Positions 38,609 to 50,340 of a stretch of 64,000 nucleotides of DNA are shown here, one piece after another. The notes below the pieces were generated by a model. That model searched no databases and was not told where the DNA came from. It was given only the letters and a program-made list of their open reading frames with translations. The stretch is from positions 3,826,001 through 3,890,000 of the forward strand of contig JAZGTH010000072.1 of assembly GCA_036877525.1 (NCBI GenBank), given 5' to 3'. How positions within the stretch are numbered: position 1 is the stretch's first letter; each line of letters begins with the position of its first letter. The translations under genes and the position numbers were made by a program. Source of the stretch: Chromobotia macracanthus (taxonomy: Eukaryota > Chordata > Actinopteri > Cypriniformes > Botiidae).

Positions 38609-41300
38609 TGGTAGGTAAATTTTCCACAGTGAGTTGCATGGTTGTCTAGCAAACTTTTGCGTATTTTTTTACGTATCTTTTTATGACCACATTTAAGAGT
38701 GGATGTCCCAGCATGCTTCACTGCTCGTCTTTATCTCCACTTGGCTCATACCATCGGCTTGTGAGGGCTGGGCTCTGACCTGGAGTTAGGAACCAGGCTG
38801 CGTGTTGAGAAATATACCAGTGCATCCTGTCAGCTCAATGAACGTCACCAAAACGACTTCTCTCCCCCTCTTGCGTGCCTGTTTGTCTCTCTGGACTCTG
38901 TCTCTTGCCTGTGATCTATCCAGGGACGACCTCTGCCAAAATAGGCCAAGGGCATCTCTGTCTCTCTCTTCTCATGCATCTTCGGCACCTTTATAAATAA
39001 ACTCATTGTCGTCTATGTGCCTGCAGTCGGCGTCCAGGCCAACCTACAGTCCAATTAGAGAGGCCCCTGCAGGAGCCCTGGGCCCCTGTTCTGCGTCAGA
39101 ATCTCCCTCCTCACAGAGGTGAGGCCCCAGTGGACAGATACCTGCCAGCGCACCCCAAACTTAGCCGACCTTCCTTCCCTAAAAGAAAAAGGTGCAGATG
39201 CACCGTTGTGAGGGTACAGCAGCTCGTTTGAGAAAGCGTGCAGTCTTTGATGTGGGGCACGCGTGACGTTAAGCCCCTGGTGTGGCGTCTGATGAAGCAG
39301 ATCGGATGTGTCAGGTTTGCCTGCTAGATGGAGGAGTTTTCAAGAGTGTGTTGGTGTGTATGCTGGTGGATGTGTTAGGAATATAGCCAAGAGTCCTGCT
39401 GGTGTTAATGTCTCTTTACTGCATGAATACATAATGAAGCCCCTATGATTGTTTAAAATCTAAATACTAAGATGTAAACTGACTGTTTACTGTATTACCG
39501 GAGCTCTCTGATGCTATTGTGCCTGATTTATCAGTTATTCCAACAAAAATAATCTTAATTAATTGTAAGGCATCATCTGGCTTTAAAAATTATTTACTTT
39601 CTCTCTTTCTGAAATACCTTTTCTACTGTTATCAGTAGTATTACATTAATATTCAAATATAACAAATATTTGTTATATTCAAATACTAATATTTTGCTTC
39701 TCGTGATCCAATCAGATCCTAATAAATTCCAGACAAACATTATTTACTCCCGGTGTTTTGTTGCACTCAGAAATATTATGATTCTGTTGTTTTTATGTTT
39801 ATGTGTTGTTTTTGTTGCCCAAGAAAATGTCACTCTAATTTATGAATGTGGCTAATGCATCGACGACTTGTTCTGTGCATTTATTTAATATCTTTCATAT
39901 GACTCCTGTAAAATAACCCAGTTTGACCAGTACACAGTTTTAACATGGCTTGAATCTCTCAGTGCACATTCCCATAGAGACAGTTTGAAATAAACAGCCT
40001 TCAGCCTGCTTTAATTGTATTCTCACAGCAATTGCGGCTTGGTTATAAGAGAAGGCGGTGAAGTAATACAGTATATCCGTTCTGTTCCTCAAGCTCTCCT
40101 CTGGAGGATGTATCACAGTACATCATTCCCACAGTATCGGCTCGGCTCAGGTATCCTTACACACCCGCGGAGTCTCGCACACAGAAGTGCATTAGACCAA
40201 TAACATTCTACACGAGACATTGTCTCCATTTCCTGTTCGGCTAATGTACTGAGGGCCAAAATATGTCTTTTGTTTTAAAGGAAACGAATAGAGTTTGTTA
40301 CATCATGAAATTGTAATCAGCAGCATCTATTAGCCACGAAAATATGATGTACAGTAAGTACAGTCAGAAGTACATTTGTGCAAGCAACCAGTACAGTATA
40401 CAGACAACAATACAGACAAAAGTACGGTTATGCAAGTAAACATCCCTTTGAGAGCCAAATAGCAAGTGGTTTCCAGTCTCCCTTATGTCTAATTTGTTGC
40501 ATGTCACCAGACATCGGGGCCTTTATGTGCTGTTGTTCGGCATGCTGTTGCCTTCGAGAGTCCCTGATCGACACGTTACTTTGCAGATTAAATGAGCAAA
40601 TGTTGTCCAACCTTCCATCTAGTTATGATGTCATTAGTCACAGGTGCATGCATGTCACTTAGCATGTTTTAGGACAGTGCACTTCATCATGCGACCGCAG
40701 GACAGGGCCGCATTGATTTCTGTCACACTCTTCCATCACTGTACTTCTCAAGGTCACTCAGCCAGAGCATTGAGCTTCACAGATATAACGTGGGTTGTAC
40801 TTCTCAAGTGCGGCAATTTAAAAATGGCCGAAGTGTAAATCAGGAAGGAAAAGATGCTTTTTGGGTTGTTGACCTGAAAGAACGCCACATTGTTTGCTGC
40901 AAGTGTGAGGAAATCATTTCCTGGTAGACTTTCAGCATCGCTTAAAAAACCCATCTTAAGTAGAGGACAAAATCAAAAGTTGATGGTGTTTGGCAAAATG
41001 GTTTCCATCATATGATTAACTGTCAGTGTCAGATGAAGTATCATTTCTTCAGAAAAAGCAGAGGAGATCATAGCGACAGTCTGGACTATATTATTCACAC
41101 ACACAATGTAAACACAAAAGTCTGGACTGTATTTCCAAGACTAGGTGCATTGAGATTGTCACCGAACTGACGGCAGTTGTCCTTTTTAGGAGAGGAGCTC
41201 CAGAACGTTCTCCATGATTACAGATTCATATATCATTGTCAGAACACTGTATCCTGACCACGTCTGCTCGGCTCATGTACTTCTTATTTTCCAATAAGGA

Positions 41301-41468
41301 AAGCTAGTTCCACTAGCTACTTAAGAATAACGTTTCTCGTATGTATTGTTAGCATTCTACTAACATTACTGCAAACGTTTGTTGAACGTTCCCTGAAAGT
41401 TTGTTAACTTTCAGGGAACTTCTATAGAATGTTAACCAAAGTTCTGAGAATGTTCCTTGTTAACTGGG
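41301..41468 (+). mobile_element. CCCAGCTAACA element, 5'-truncated, with internal hairpin
   Basis: Right half only, ending 'gttccttgttaactggg'. It carries a 14-bp perfect hairpin at 41388-41401 and 41406-41419 (arm GTTCCCTGAAAGTT, 4-base loop) that other copies lack. Confidence 0.7.
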
Positions 41469-41924
41469 TTCGCACTTTCTAGGAAACGGCTTATCTTTAA
41501 AACAGAAACATTCAGTGAGTCACTAGAGATTTGTTTTGGTTTTAGATGAGCTACGCGGGGACGCTCAAAAGGGAAGCTTGGTCACCAGACGAATCATTAA
41601 GACGTCACAGCCAGTGACATTGCGATTAGCTGCAGAATAGCCTCTTAACACAATAGACCTCAGGGGCCGAGATTACAACTGCTAAAGCTGGTCAACGTAC
41701 ACCTTCCGCACACTAGACGTCATTGGGTGGGAAACCCCTGTGTTTCCATCGCGTGGGTCTGATAGCTTAGGATAATTAGGAAAATCAGCTTTAAGGTTTG
41801 GATAAGGCTATCCCCACATGTTCAGAAACATGGTCCCCTTGGTGCACCTTCTTTTATGTTCACATCTGAAGTTATTAGTGCCCCCTGCAGGCCGTTTAAT
41901 GTAGCGTTCTGCATTTCCTGTATC

Positions 41925-42160
41925 TTTCTACTCACCCTCATGTAGTTCCAAACCTTATGACTCTTCAAGATATTTGAAGGACATTGGTAACCAAACAACA
42001 GTGGCACCCATTGACTTCCATTGTGTGGACACAAAACCACTTTTCTCAAAATATTTTCTTTTGTGTTCCACAGAAGAAAAAAGTCGCAAAGGTTTGGAAT
42101 AACATGAGGGCGAGTAAATGATGGAAGAATTGTCATTTGTGGGTGAACTGTCTCTTAAAA
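41925..42160. mobile_element. cyprinid-type inverted-repeat MITE, degenerate
   Basis: Left part 'tactcaccctcatgtagttcc' pairs with right part 'ggaataacatgagggcgagta', then 'gtgggtgaactgtctcttaaa'. This is the internal and terminal pattern of the common element ending in AAAGGGATAGTTCACCC. A better-preserved terminal pair is at 46905-47028. Confidence 0.7.
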
Positions 42161-42253
42161 GGAGGGCTTTTCTGACCATATTACACTATTGTTATTTGTT
42201 TTATATTATTCTCTCTGTTAACTCGCTATATCTCTTTCTCTTTATGTCTGTAG

Positions 42254-42445
42254 CTTTGACGTGGACAATGGAACGTCGTCAGGACGGAGTCCTCTTGACC
42301 CCATGACCAGTCCGGGATCAGGCCTGATTCTTCAGGCCAATTTCGTGCACAGCCAGCGGAGGGAGTCCTTCCTGTACCGCTCCGACAGCGATTATGACCT
42401 GTCGCCAAAGTCCATGTCCCGAAACTCCTCCATCGCCAGTGACAT
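42254..42445 (+). CDS. pde4d: pde4d common exon, UCR1 (192 nt)
   Basis: First exon shared by all long isoforms. Acceptor TCTGTAG precedes C|TTT GAC; donor GTGAGT follows GAC AT. Encodes FDVDNGTSSGRSPLDPM through SQRRESFLYRSDSDYDLSPK to SRNSSIASD, nearly identical to mammalian PDE4D. RRES54F (D3 numbering) is the PKA site that activates long PDE4 forms. UCR1 binds UCR2 to form the autoregulatory module. 192 nt is the usual length of this exon. Confidence 0.98.
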
Positions 42446-43996
42446 GTGAGTACTGAAGCCCACAACTCGCTTCTCCCATCATCCTCTATGTCTGCTTTAG
42501 ATCAATAGAGTATTCTCTTTCAAAACGTTATGCTTGTGTTGTGTTTCATCCTATTTACATTCATACAGTCATATTATGCCACACACACACACGTGTTTAC
42601 TTATCTATCTAAATGTGCACACTCCATAGACTTCTATTGTTTTCATACACAGCTAGTTATAAACAGTATAACCTAACCTGCACTCTAACCCTAACAAAAA
42701 GCTTTCTGCATTTTTACAAAAAAAACATACTATATTTTTATACCAGTATTACAAAAAAGAATGTTCCCAAAAGAAGGTTTTGCTCAGATTTGTCCGAGTT
42801 TACTGACTTTCGGGTACAAAGATGTCCCCAGTATATGGTTAAGTAAACACACAGACGTACATATTGAGATCAAGATCCTACAAGAAGCACCTGTGCCCAG
42901 TGAACAGTTTTCATGAACCGTTTGTAGAGAGGAATCTCACTCCATATTTTGTGTCATTTTCATGCCATTTTCATTTCCTGAAAACAAGCTGGTCAGTTTT
43001 GAGTCTCATAGACATAGAAGTCACATTCATTATTGAGTTTGACGGTTGTCTGAGTGTATGTGTGTTTGTGTGCTTATATATGTACAAGTGTGTTGTCTCT
43101 AGAGCTCTGTTGTGTTTGCCACAAGTCACATGACCTCATCTCACGCTTGCATCAATCTCTCTTTATCTTTTTCCTCTCTCTCTCTTGCTCAAACACACAC
43201 ACACAATGAGAAGAACAAGGTCTTTTATATATTTTTATAGTAATGCCCCAGGTGATATGCTTTCTCTCTTTTAGAAGGGGGTGAGTTCTCTGGTCTATAC
43301 AGAGATGGTGATTTAAAGCTGGGATGTAAAAACCCAACAATAGTATTATACCACTGAAGCCTTTTAGCAAAGAAATGTGATTTGTAGATGTAATTTTTAA
43401 AATGTGATTCTTAAAAAAAACGTTGCTCTCATGTATTAGTTAGTGATGCAGTACAGATACAGTCTTAATATAAAAACATGTTTTGTTTTTAGACTGTTCC
43501 ACCTAAACATAGTATAATTTTCTCACCCTCACATTGTTACAAGCCCATAACAATTTCTTTCTTTTGTGGAAAACAAAAACAATATTTTTCAAAAAGAATT
43601 TGTAACAGACTTTGGTGCACCAGAAATGAAAAGAAAAACTTGCACATTTTATTCCAATTATTGAAATTGGCTTTGAAGTTTTGTGAGATTATCCTTTTTG
43701 GGGTGTACTTTTATTGAACTGTAGCATGTAGTAAGCCCAGCGAAGCACCTTGTGCAGTAGACAGCTCTTTGTTCACGTCACTAAAGCACCAGAGATGAAT
43801 GACATTTGTTGGCCATACCAAAATAACCCTCAAATGACTCTTTAGTGATTTGTTGAATAGAGGTCAGAGGCCCCTCATAGCCGACACCTGCAAACACACA
43901 GGCAGAGGAACAAACACCCGCCACCTGTATGTGATACCTTCTCTGTATGTGTGTGTGTCTGTCTGTCTGTCTGACAAACTGTGTCCTTACCGATAG

Positions 43997-44059
43997 GAAT
44001 AACCACCTGCCGAGGCCTGGCCTGGTCTCTCGGAGATCTGAGCCGGTTATTAGTGGAAA
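43997..44059 (+). CDS. pde4d: candidate 63-nt cassette exon inside UCR1
   Basis: Acceptor (CCGATAG, preceded by a CTGT-rich tract) and a perfect donor AA|GTAAGT bound 63 bases. Joined between the 192-nt and 37-nt exons it keeps frame on both sides (phase 2 in, phase 2 out). Exon 42445 'AT' plus G gives Met, and its final AA plus T of the next exon gives Asn. The insert starts MNNHLPRPGL and ends SRRSEPVISGN, replacing the Ile between SSIASD and HGDDLIVTPF and adding 21 residues. It is basic and Pro-rich with GC-rich codons, unlike the surrounding intron. I do not recognise this insert in the main PDE4D isoforms. Inclusion would lengthen UCR1 in the middle. Confidence 0.6.
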
Positions 44060-46359
44060 GTAAGTTTTGGTTCTGGTTAACAACAGCTCCTGGCCTTGCT
44101 CTTCCTGAAGGAATGCTCTTGCTTGTGTAATATCACCTCGCTTCACCTGTAGACTTGGGCATCACGGCCTCACATGCATCGAGAACCTTCCACCCCCTCA
44201 CCATTTAATGCACAGAATGACGACCAAACTGCATATAATGCAATACAGGAAATGCGTGTTGATTTTTTTTTTTTTGATTGACTGGGTTGATTCTGGGCAT
44301 TAAAAGTTTGCGTGTCATGAGAGCGTTGGGGTACATCGAGAGGGATGTCGCATGTTGAAGTTGCATTTGAATGATGACATGCTACAACATGGCTTGGACA
44401 TGCATCAGAATGAGCGTGTGTATACGTCTGTCAGTCTCCATCTTTGCCGTGATCCTGCATTGCATGCAACACCAGCCGTGCCTTCGAGGTGCACACGTGA
44501 CTGTTTTCATTCTCTTGTTGCATAATTTAATGTTCCCGAATAGATCGAGCTATAAAAAAACCAACAAACAAAATATTTAACGTTTCAGTTGGATTGATCT
44601 TCATGTCAAATGCAGCAATTGACACGTGTTGTAAGTTGCAGTCATTGTATTTAGACAGCAGAGGGACCCCAAACAGTGTTCCCTAAACTTTTTACCCTTC
44701 CAGCCAATAAACACCCTTCACGTTTACGATATTAACATATACCATTATTGTACAATATTATACCGTATATTAATATTAAAACCAGCAAAAACTTACAAAA
44801 AATAACTTACAGAAACACTCTTATATCAAACAGGTTTTCACCAAACAGTAAAATTTGCTAATAAGAAAGCGGTACAGGACTAACACAGAAGTATGTAATT
44901 GTGTAAGACTGTAATGTCGTTATGGAGTGATTTACGTTGTAAGGAAGTTTCACATAATTGTTTTTCGTCAATACATAAAATATTAAATTAACTTTTTTTT
45001 TTTTTATCATTTATGTTTTCGCAGAGCTTGTAGCAATGCATTGTGGGATTGGTTTTCTCTGTTATTTATGCTATGCTACCGTAGAAATTGTCTGAAGTGA
45101 AAGGGCTCGTCGGGATGCAGAAGAACAGTGGTGTAATTCTGATTTATAGCTGAAACAAGTTATAAGAACATATTATAATACAAAAAAACAGTAAATAGTA
45201 GCTGAAGTCAGTGGTATAGCGAAGGATGATATAGCTGTGAATTGTGAGATCAGTTCACTTCCTCTCTCGGACCTGATCTTTGCACGCTGAAAACGTTTCT
45301 CTATGTAACCCTGCACCCGTTCATGCATTATTTAGAGTCTCGAGGGGGAGAGCAGACGCACGTTTTCATTTCATTCTGTCTGATAATCCATTCTCAGCCC
45401 GGAATGGCAGGAAATATCACAATTCATTCCTGATAATACCAGTTCCAGTACAGCTGCTTGTGGAGTTTTTTTGTTAGTTTATTACGGTTTGGGCCTGTAT
45501 CACATTTTTATACTGTAGTGATTCTTATTCGTAAGTCTGAATCAGTTATTCAGACCGTTCATTTCAATAAAAGATTCCAGAAAAGTTCATGATTCTTATG
45601 AGTCATTCTCAGAAGTATTCACGTGACATTTTAGGTTTTCTTTTTGTTAAGTTTTATTGGTAGATTTGATTTGGACATCAGTAAGGCCCGAAACACAGTG
45701 CATTCATATTGTATCAGTCAAGCAGTCTCTCTATGCGTACTTGCATTCTTGTCTTTTAATGCGGGAAATATTCGCAACACTTTAAGACCAGCTGGTGTGA
45801 GATACCTTCTGTGATTAGCTAAACCTCAGGCTTTGATAAGCTGCCCAATATCTCCTCGTTTAGCTGCTTTGTAGCGTCTGACCATCTCAGCATACTGGGC
45901 AGAGTGCTGATAAATGGCCCACTTTGCAAATAGTCACTTTCTGTCTGGAACAGAGTCAACAGCGGCCATCTGATGTCACACACATCCTGATACCAGGTGG
46001 GGTTCATCTGGAGTTCACACACCTGACCTGGTCACTTTTATAATAAGTTATTGAAGAATATTGTATCCACATTCTTACTGTTTGTTTAATTTACCAAATT
46101 AAATTAAGAAAACAAAAGGTGAAAGTAATGAAGTTATGGTAGTGTTGTTGTTTGTGAATCGACAGCAGGTTGTTGCGCTAGCTGAAGTCGTGGCCTTGTG
46201 CTATGTTTAGCGAGCTCTGTTTGCGACGCATTCCAAACTGCCGCAGTTAGGCAGCAGCACGTGATGGGCTGCACATGCCTGCTGGTGACCTTTTATTCCA
46301 GACGCCGTGTGGAAATGTAGTGTCGAGCGAACCCGCCATGCGTACATGCATGCAAAAAC

Positions 46360-46487
46360 ATGGATGCACAGACGCACACCATAATGTTAAACCGCAGAAG
46401 TGTCAGCGACACCCACGTGATGAGACGGACACGGCCCGCGCGTGAAATCGGGCGCTTCTTCAGCCAGCCGGATGACAGGCGGAGAGG
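46360..46487 (+). CDS. weak candidate alternative first exon
   Basis: CpG-rich open stretch containing MLNRRSVSDTHVMRR and ending FFSQPDDRRR, then GG and a fair donor GTATGT at 46488. The phase fits the next pde4d exon (GG|T then HGDD). There is no known PDE4 first exon at this position and the peptide is not recognised. It could equally be a CpG-rich regulatory segment. Confidence 0.22.
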
Positions 46488-46904
46488 GTATGTTATTTGC
46501 GTGGTGTTTGGCAGATCTAAAACATACTTTGTTTGGGGAAAAAACCCCAGGCAGAGCAGACACCCCACCCGCTTGCCCACGCACCCCCCTCACTGTTGTA
46601 ACCCCCACCTCTTTGTTCCCACCAAAGAGACTAACAGCACCTTCATCCATCCCAGTGCATGTACGCCTGCCCTCTTGTTGCATCTCCACCAGCCTGCATC
46701 ACTAACTGCATTTCCTGCGTGCACCTGTGAACAGTTTTAGGTTATTTTATGTTTTAAGGGATTGTTAATGCGTTAACTACCCAGCATGGCACAGCTTTGA
46801 TCATTTAATACTTAACAAGTTAACAAACTTCAACGAAGGACATTGCATCATCAAGGATGATGAACGACATGCTGAATGCGAGACGAGTGAATCGTTGTTG
46901 GATT

Positions 46905-47028
46905 TAAAGGGATAGTTCACCCAAACATGAAAACTGTGGTTCTTTCTCATTCATAAAATATCATGTCCTGGCCTGAGCATGAGTGTATTAACAGCAAATG
47001 TTTTATGTTTATTTGAACTATCCCTTTA
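46905..47028. mobile_element. MITE with 15-bp perfect terminal inverted repeats
   Basis: TAAAGGGATAGTTCA at 46905-46919 and its exact reverse complement at 47014-47028 bound a 124-bp element without coding capacity. The termini match a very abundant cyprinid family. Confidence 0.85.
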
Positions 47029-47072
47029 TTTGTGTGATGAGCTCACATACAGAAGCTGTTTCAATACCTGTT

Positions 47073-47237
47073 GAGCTGCCTACCTAGGGAACATTTTGAG
47101 CATCGTAGATGCATTAGGAACATTTGTAGTAACCAATCACAGCATCTCAAGAACACACTGATGCTTCTGGTGTGCAGAAATGCTGCTGATTTGAGACGCA
47201 CTTACAAATACTAAAATGCTTCCTAGGTAGGCAGCTC
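47073..47237. mobile_element. short element with 16-bp perfect inverted repeats
   Basis: GAGCTGCCTACCTAGG at 47073-47088 is exactly reverse-complemented at 47222-47237, and similarity continues outward (caatacctgtt / agtagtcaatatg). Total about 165-190 bp. Located 45 bp from the preceding MITE. Confidence 0.75.
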
Positions 47238-47915
47238 AGTAGTCAATATGATCCACAACATCTCAATCTTCAAGTTTCTGTGCTGGAAACATTAATGTTT
47301 GGTCATGTGTTCTTTTGTAATAGAAATCCTGATGCTCTCCAGTCAGTTTGAGTTATTTCTTTATTCTCCTGTGTGTATTTGTTTCTTTATATTTTGTACC
47401 TCATTGTTATCATAATTGTCATTGTTGTGTCCAGGATGTTTCCTGGAATTAAATATGATAAATTCAGATTCTTTAGGTGTGAATTCTGTACACTATAAGA
47501 CGCCGTGAACTGAATGTGTTGACTTTGACCTTCTAAAGGAATATCTGGTTATGTTCTGCAGAGGTCATGCTTCTGTTCACTCACTGATAGTTAATGCGCA
47601 CTAGTACTGAAGGCATTCATGCGAGCGTGTCCCGGCCTTGTTACTCGTCACTCAAACAAACCATATCTCAAACCTGTAGGAGGACTAAACCTGACTGTAT
47701 CGTCTTTCTGTATCTCCTTCATTCCTGTGATTTCCTGATCAATTTGGGTCAGAAGTCTCCATCTCATTGATGATATGGTTCGTTTGTTATGACAGATGCA
47801 TGCAGCATTACAGTCGTGTATGATGTCTGAAGGTTTTTTGATAAGAGTGATGTGAGGTAAGGTGTTGTTGGCAAGTCACATTGCTGATGTTCTATTGTCA
47901 TCCACTTTCTTCTAG

Positions 47916-47952
47916 TCATGGCGATGACCTCATCGTTACGCCGTTTGCACAG
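47916..47952 (+). CDS. pde4d: pde4d common exon, end of UCR1 (37 nt)
   Basis: T|HGDDLIVTPFAQ, completing Ile with AT of the previous coding exon. Acceptor TTCTAG, donor GTCAGT. 37 nt is the family size for this micro-exon. The invariant end of UCR1 in PDE4 long forms. Confidence 0.97.
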
Positions 47953-48175
47953 GTCAGTGACCCAAGAAACAGGATTTTTTCTGGAAACATCTCATCATGA
48001 AACCACATTTATGCCATTTTGATCAAAGATTCAGTTGTAATTTTATGCTTTAATACAGTATGTGGTTAATGCTCCAACTTTAAAACAACGTTCCACAAAC
48101 ACATTTTTCCTAAAAAGTAAATGTGTTGGTAAGTATAAACAGAAAATGTTCTGACTCTGTCTTCTGCTCTTGAAG

Positions 48176-48252
48176 GTGCTGGCTAGTTTGCGGACAGTAC
48201 GGAATAACTTTGCAGCGTTAACCAACCTCCAGCAGGACCGAACGAGTAACAA
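48176..48252 (+). CDS. pde4d: pde4d common exon, UCR1 to linker 1 (77 nt)
   Basis: VLASLRTVRNNFAALTNL then QQDRTSN and AA of a Lys codon. 'RTVRNNFAAL' is the D-type form. The exon has one codon more than the mammalian form I recall (an extra Gln or loop residue before the conserved Lys-Arg). Acceptor is GAAG, with A at -3; donor GTGAGT. Confidence 0.96.
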
Positions 48253-48457
48253 GTGAGTTGAGTTACGTCACACACCTTCACAGCTTCACAAGTGTGATGG
48301 GCCACAGTTGACATCCAGACACACAAAAGAGTGACATTTGAGTTCGGCTGATACTTTAAATTAAAGGGAAACTGCTAGTTTTACTTCAAGAATTAGATGT
48401 TGCAAACTATTTGACTAAAATCTAAAACACTCTGCTTTTTATTATGGCTTTTCACAG

Positions 48458-48507
48458 ACGATCCCCCATGTGCAATCAGCCGCCGCTCACAAAGACCTCC
48501 TTCACAG
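48458..48507 (+). CDS. pde4d: pde4d common exon, linker 1 (50 nt)
   Basis: A|RSPMCNQPPLTKTSFT|G. RSPMCNQP is characteristic of PDE4D linker 1; other PDE4 subtypes differ here. Acceptor TTCACAG, donor GTGAGA. The last G joins AG of the exon at 52741 to give Glu. Confidence 0.96.
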
Positions 48508-50332
48508 GTGAGACTTCACATGTGCTGAATGGGGTTTATATTTTTTCAGAACTGTATTATTAAATAACTCTGAATTTTAACTGATACACTGAAGTAATAT
48601 CTGTCTACAGTTACTGTATGTGTAACTGTTATTTTCTACTGTTGACTAATATGATGTGCTTTACATGTGATTTCTTAAAGTTCTTGAGAAATGTTTCGAG
48701 TTCATATCGAGATATCTTTGACTTTTGATTGCAGACTTTGGCATCTTGGCAAATCTTCAGTAAGAAGTTTGTGACTTTGTTGAAACTCTAGAGGAGACAT
48801 TTCTGGTGTTTTTTTCCAGGGCAGTACAGGAGATGATTTACAGGAGATGATTTTCTCTGCTGTGGGTTGTGTTTGTTTTGGTTTTCCTGAGTTAGCGTGT
48901 CATAGCATCAGTTAACCTCTAGAGAGGGACAGATCACCAGTGTTTCTGGCAGTACTCGGCTCTCCAGTCTCCATTCATACTGATGCTGGCGAGTCCTAAC
49001 ACACCGCCCCTGATGTAACTCTATAGCCGAGCGTGCATGTAGAACATTTAAATGTTTCTTAAAGTAACCTGCACTAGCTTTGACATTTGTGAATCTTTCA
49101 CACCCTTTTTAAGATGATAATAATAGACACGACGCAGCTGGTTGCCCACCAAACTGACATGATACTCCCTTTTCACGCCATCTCGCTTTCATGCCCGGCC
49201 AGAGACGTGCTTCCACATCGCGAGGACACAAGGTCACGCCTCGCTGTTCTCAACATGAACCTGTCAGTCACTATATTGGTGGCCACTTCGCTTATCTCAT
49301 ATCTGTACCAACACACAAACCCTAATGCGACAACCGTCTGAAAGCACAGATATGCGAAAACACATGTATGTATCTGTATTTAGCACACGTGCTAGCAGCA
49401 CTCGGGCAGAGTCATTTTCACCCCAAATCAATGTTCCACCTGCCAATATAGACCGATTTGGATCATTATCGGCTCATGCTATATATAGCAGCTGCTTAAA
49501 ACGGAGGGGTCCTGCCCCTCGCTTCCTAATGATCTGACAGCGGTTGCCTGGCAACCTGATGGCGGACAGCAGAAGCGTGTAAAGATGGTGTGATCTTATA
49601 AAAATGAAGGCATAGTTTCACAAGAATGACTTCGTTTTAACGCAGCCACCTTTGCTTTCCCACTGCTGTCCGTCGTGTCTGCTGTGGGCATTTGCGTCAG
49701 CCCAAGGGTTGTGTTTCCCACGACTGCTGTCTCAGTGTTTCTGCAGAGGTGTTGTGTGTTTCAAGAGCTGCCGACCCACTGGGGCAAGAAATGAGGCTTT
49801 CTGAGAAAACATCTGGCTTCTAACTGTGCCATGTTGTGGTAATGAGTGAATTGTGACCTGGTTGGGTTTTTGATGACCTGTTTAGGTTTAGGTCAGCCCT
49901 TTAGTAGATAATAGCTAACCTTTTCAGGCACAAAAACTGTGGTTTCCATTTACCTGCATTTGAACTTTATATATTTTTTGAGCCTTTTAGAAGCAACTGC
50001 TTTGGAAACTTTGGTGCTAAGGGCCAATCTTGCAAATGCTGTAAGGTTACTTTGCTCTAGTTTTTCCTCATGTTTCTGATAAGTATAGTTTTTGTTTTGA
50101 TTTTAGGGTAAACTATAACAGTTTTATCTTTATGAATTCCCACATGAATACAGTTCATCAGAGGTTTTCCCTGCATGCCTGCGTGTTCGTCTGTGTTTGT
50201 GCTTTCTCGGCTGTTCCACTCTCTCGTGGAACTCCACTCCAGAGTTTCGCTGCAGTCCTGCACCGCTCTCAGTCACAGCCGTTTCTGAGGGGCCGGCCTC
50301 TGGTGTTGCACTGAACGGGAGAAGAATGCCAG

Positions 50333-50340
50333 TGACGTCA
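50333..50340. promoter_or_regulatory. consensus CRE palindrome TGACGTCA
   Basis: Perfect CRE 2.3 kb upstream of the D1 start codon, in the same intron. The mammalian D1/D2 promoter is intronic and cAMP-induced, so the site is a reasonable candidate; use is not shown. Confidence 0.4.

Larger units (their letters stand above)
37581..42253. other. pde4d intron, D9 exon to UCR1 exon
   Basis: No supported exon. Contains inverted-repeat element copies at 38307-38608 and 41301-41468 and an inverted-repeat MITE remnant at about 41925-42160, ending less than 100 bp before the UCR1 exon. Confidence 0.6.
42446..47915. other. pde4d UCR1 intron
   Basis: 5.5-kb intron. Contains the candidate cassette exon at 43997-44059, a weak first-exon candidate at 46360-46487, and two inverted-repeat elements at 46905-47028 and 47073-47237. 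The remainder is AT-rich with CA and CT simple repeats near 43170-43205. Confidence 0.7.

Noticed and set aside
19938..42253. Search for a PDE4D8-type first exon
   Set aside because: No sequence encoding a MAFVWDPLG-like start or FSKSYS-like end was found; it may be absent, diverged or outside the window.
43781..44146. 121-codon minus-strand frame
   Set aside because: Shadow opposite the candidate cassette exon, which has splice sites and fitting phase on the + strand, whereas this frame has no family resemblance.
46293..46740. Multiple overlapping frames on both strands at a CpG-rich block
   Set aside because: The open frames reflect base composition. Only the + strand segment ending at 46487 has a donor in useful phase, and it is reported as a weak candidate.
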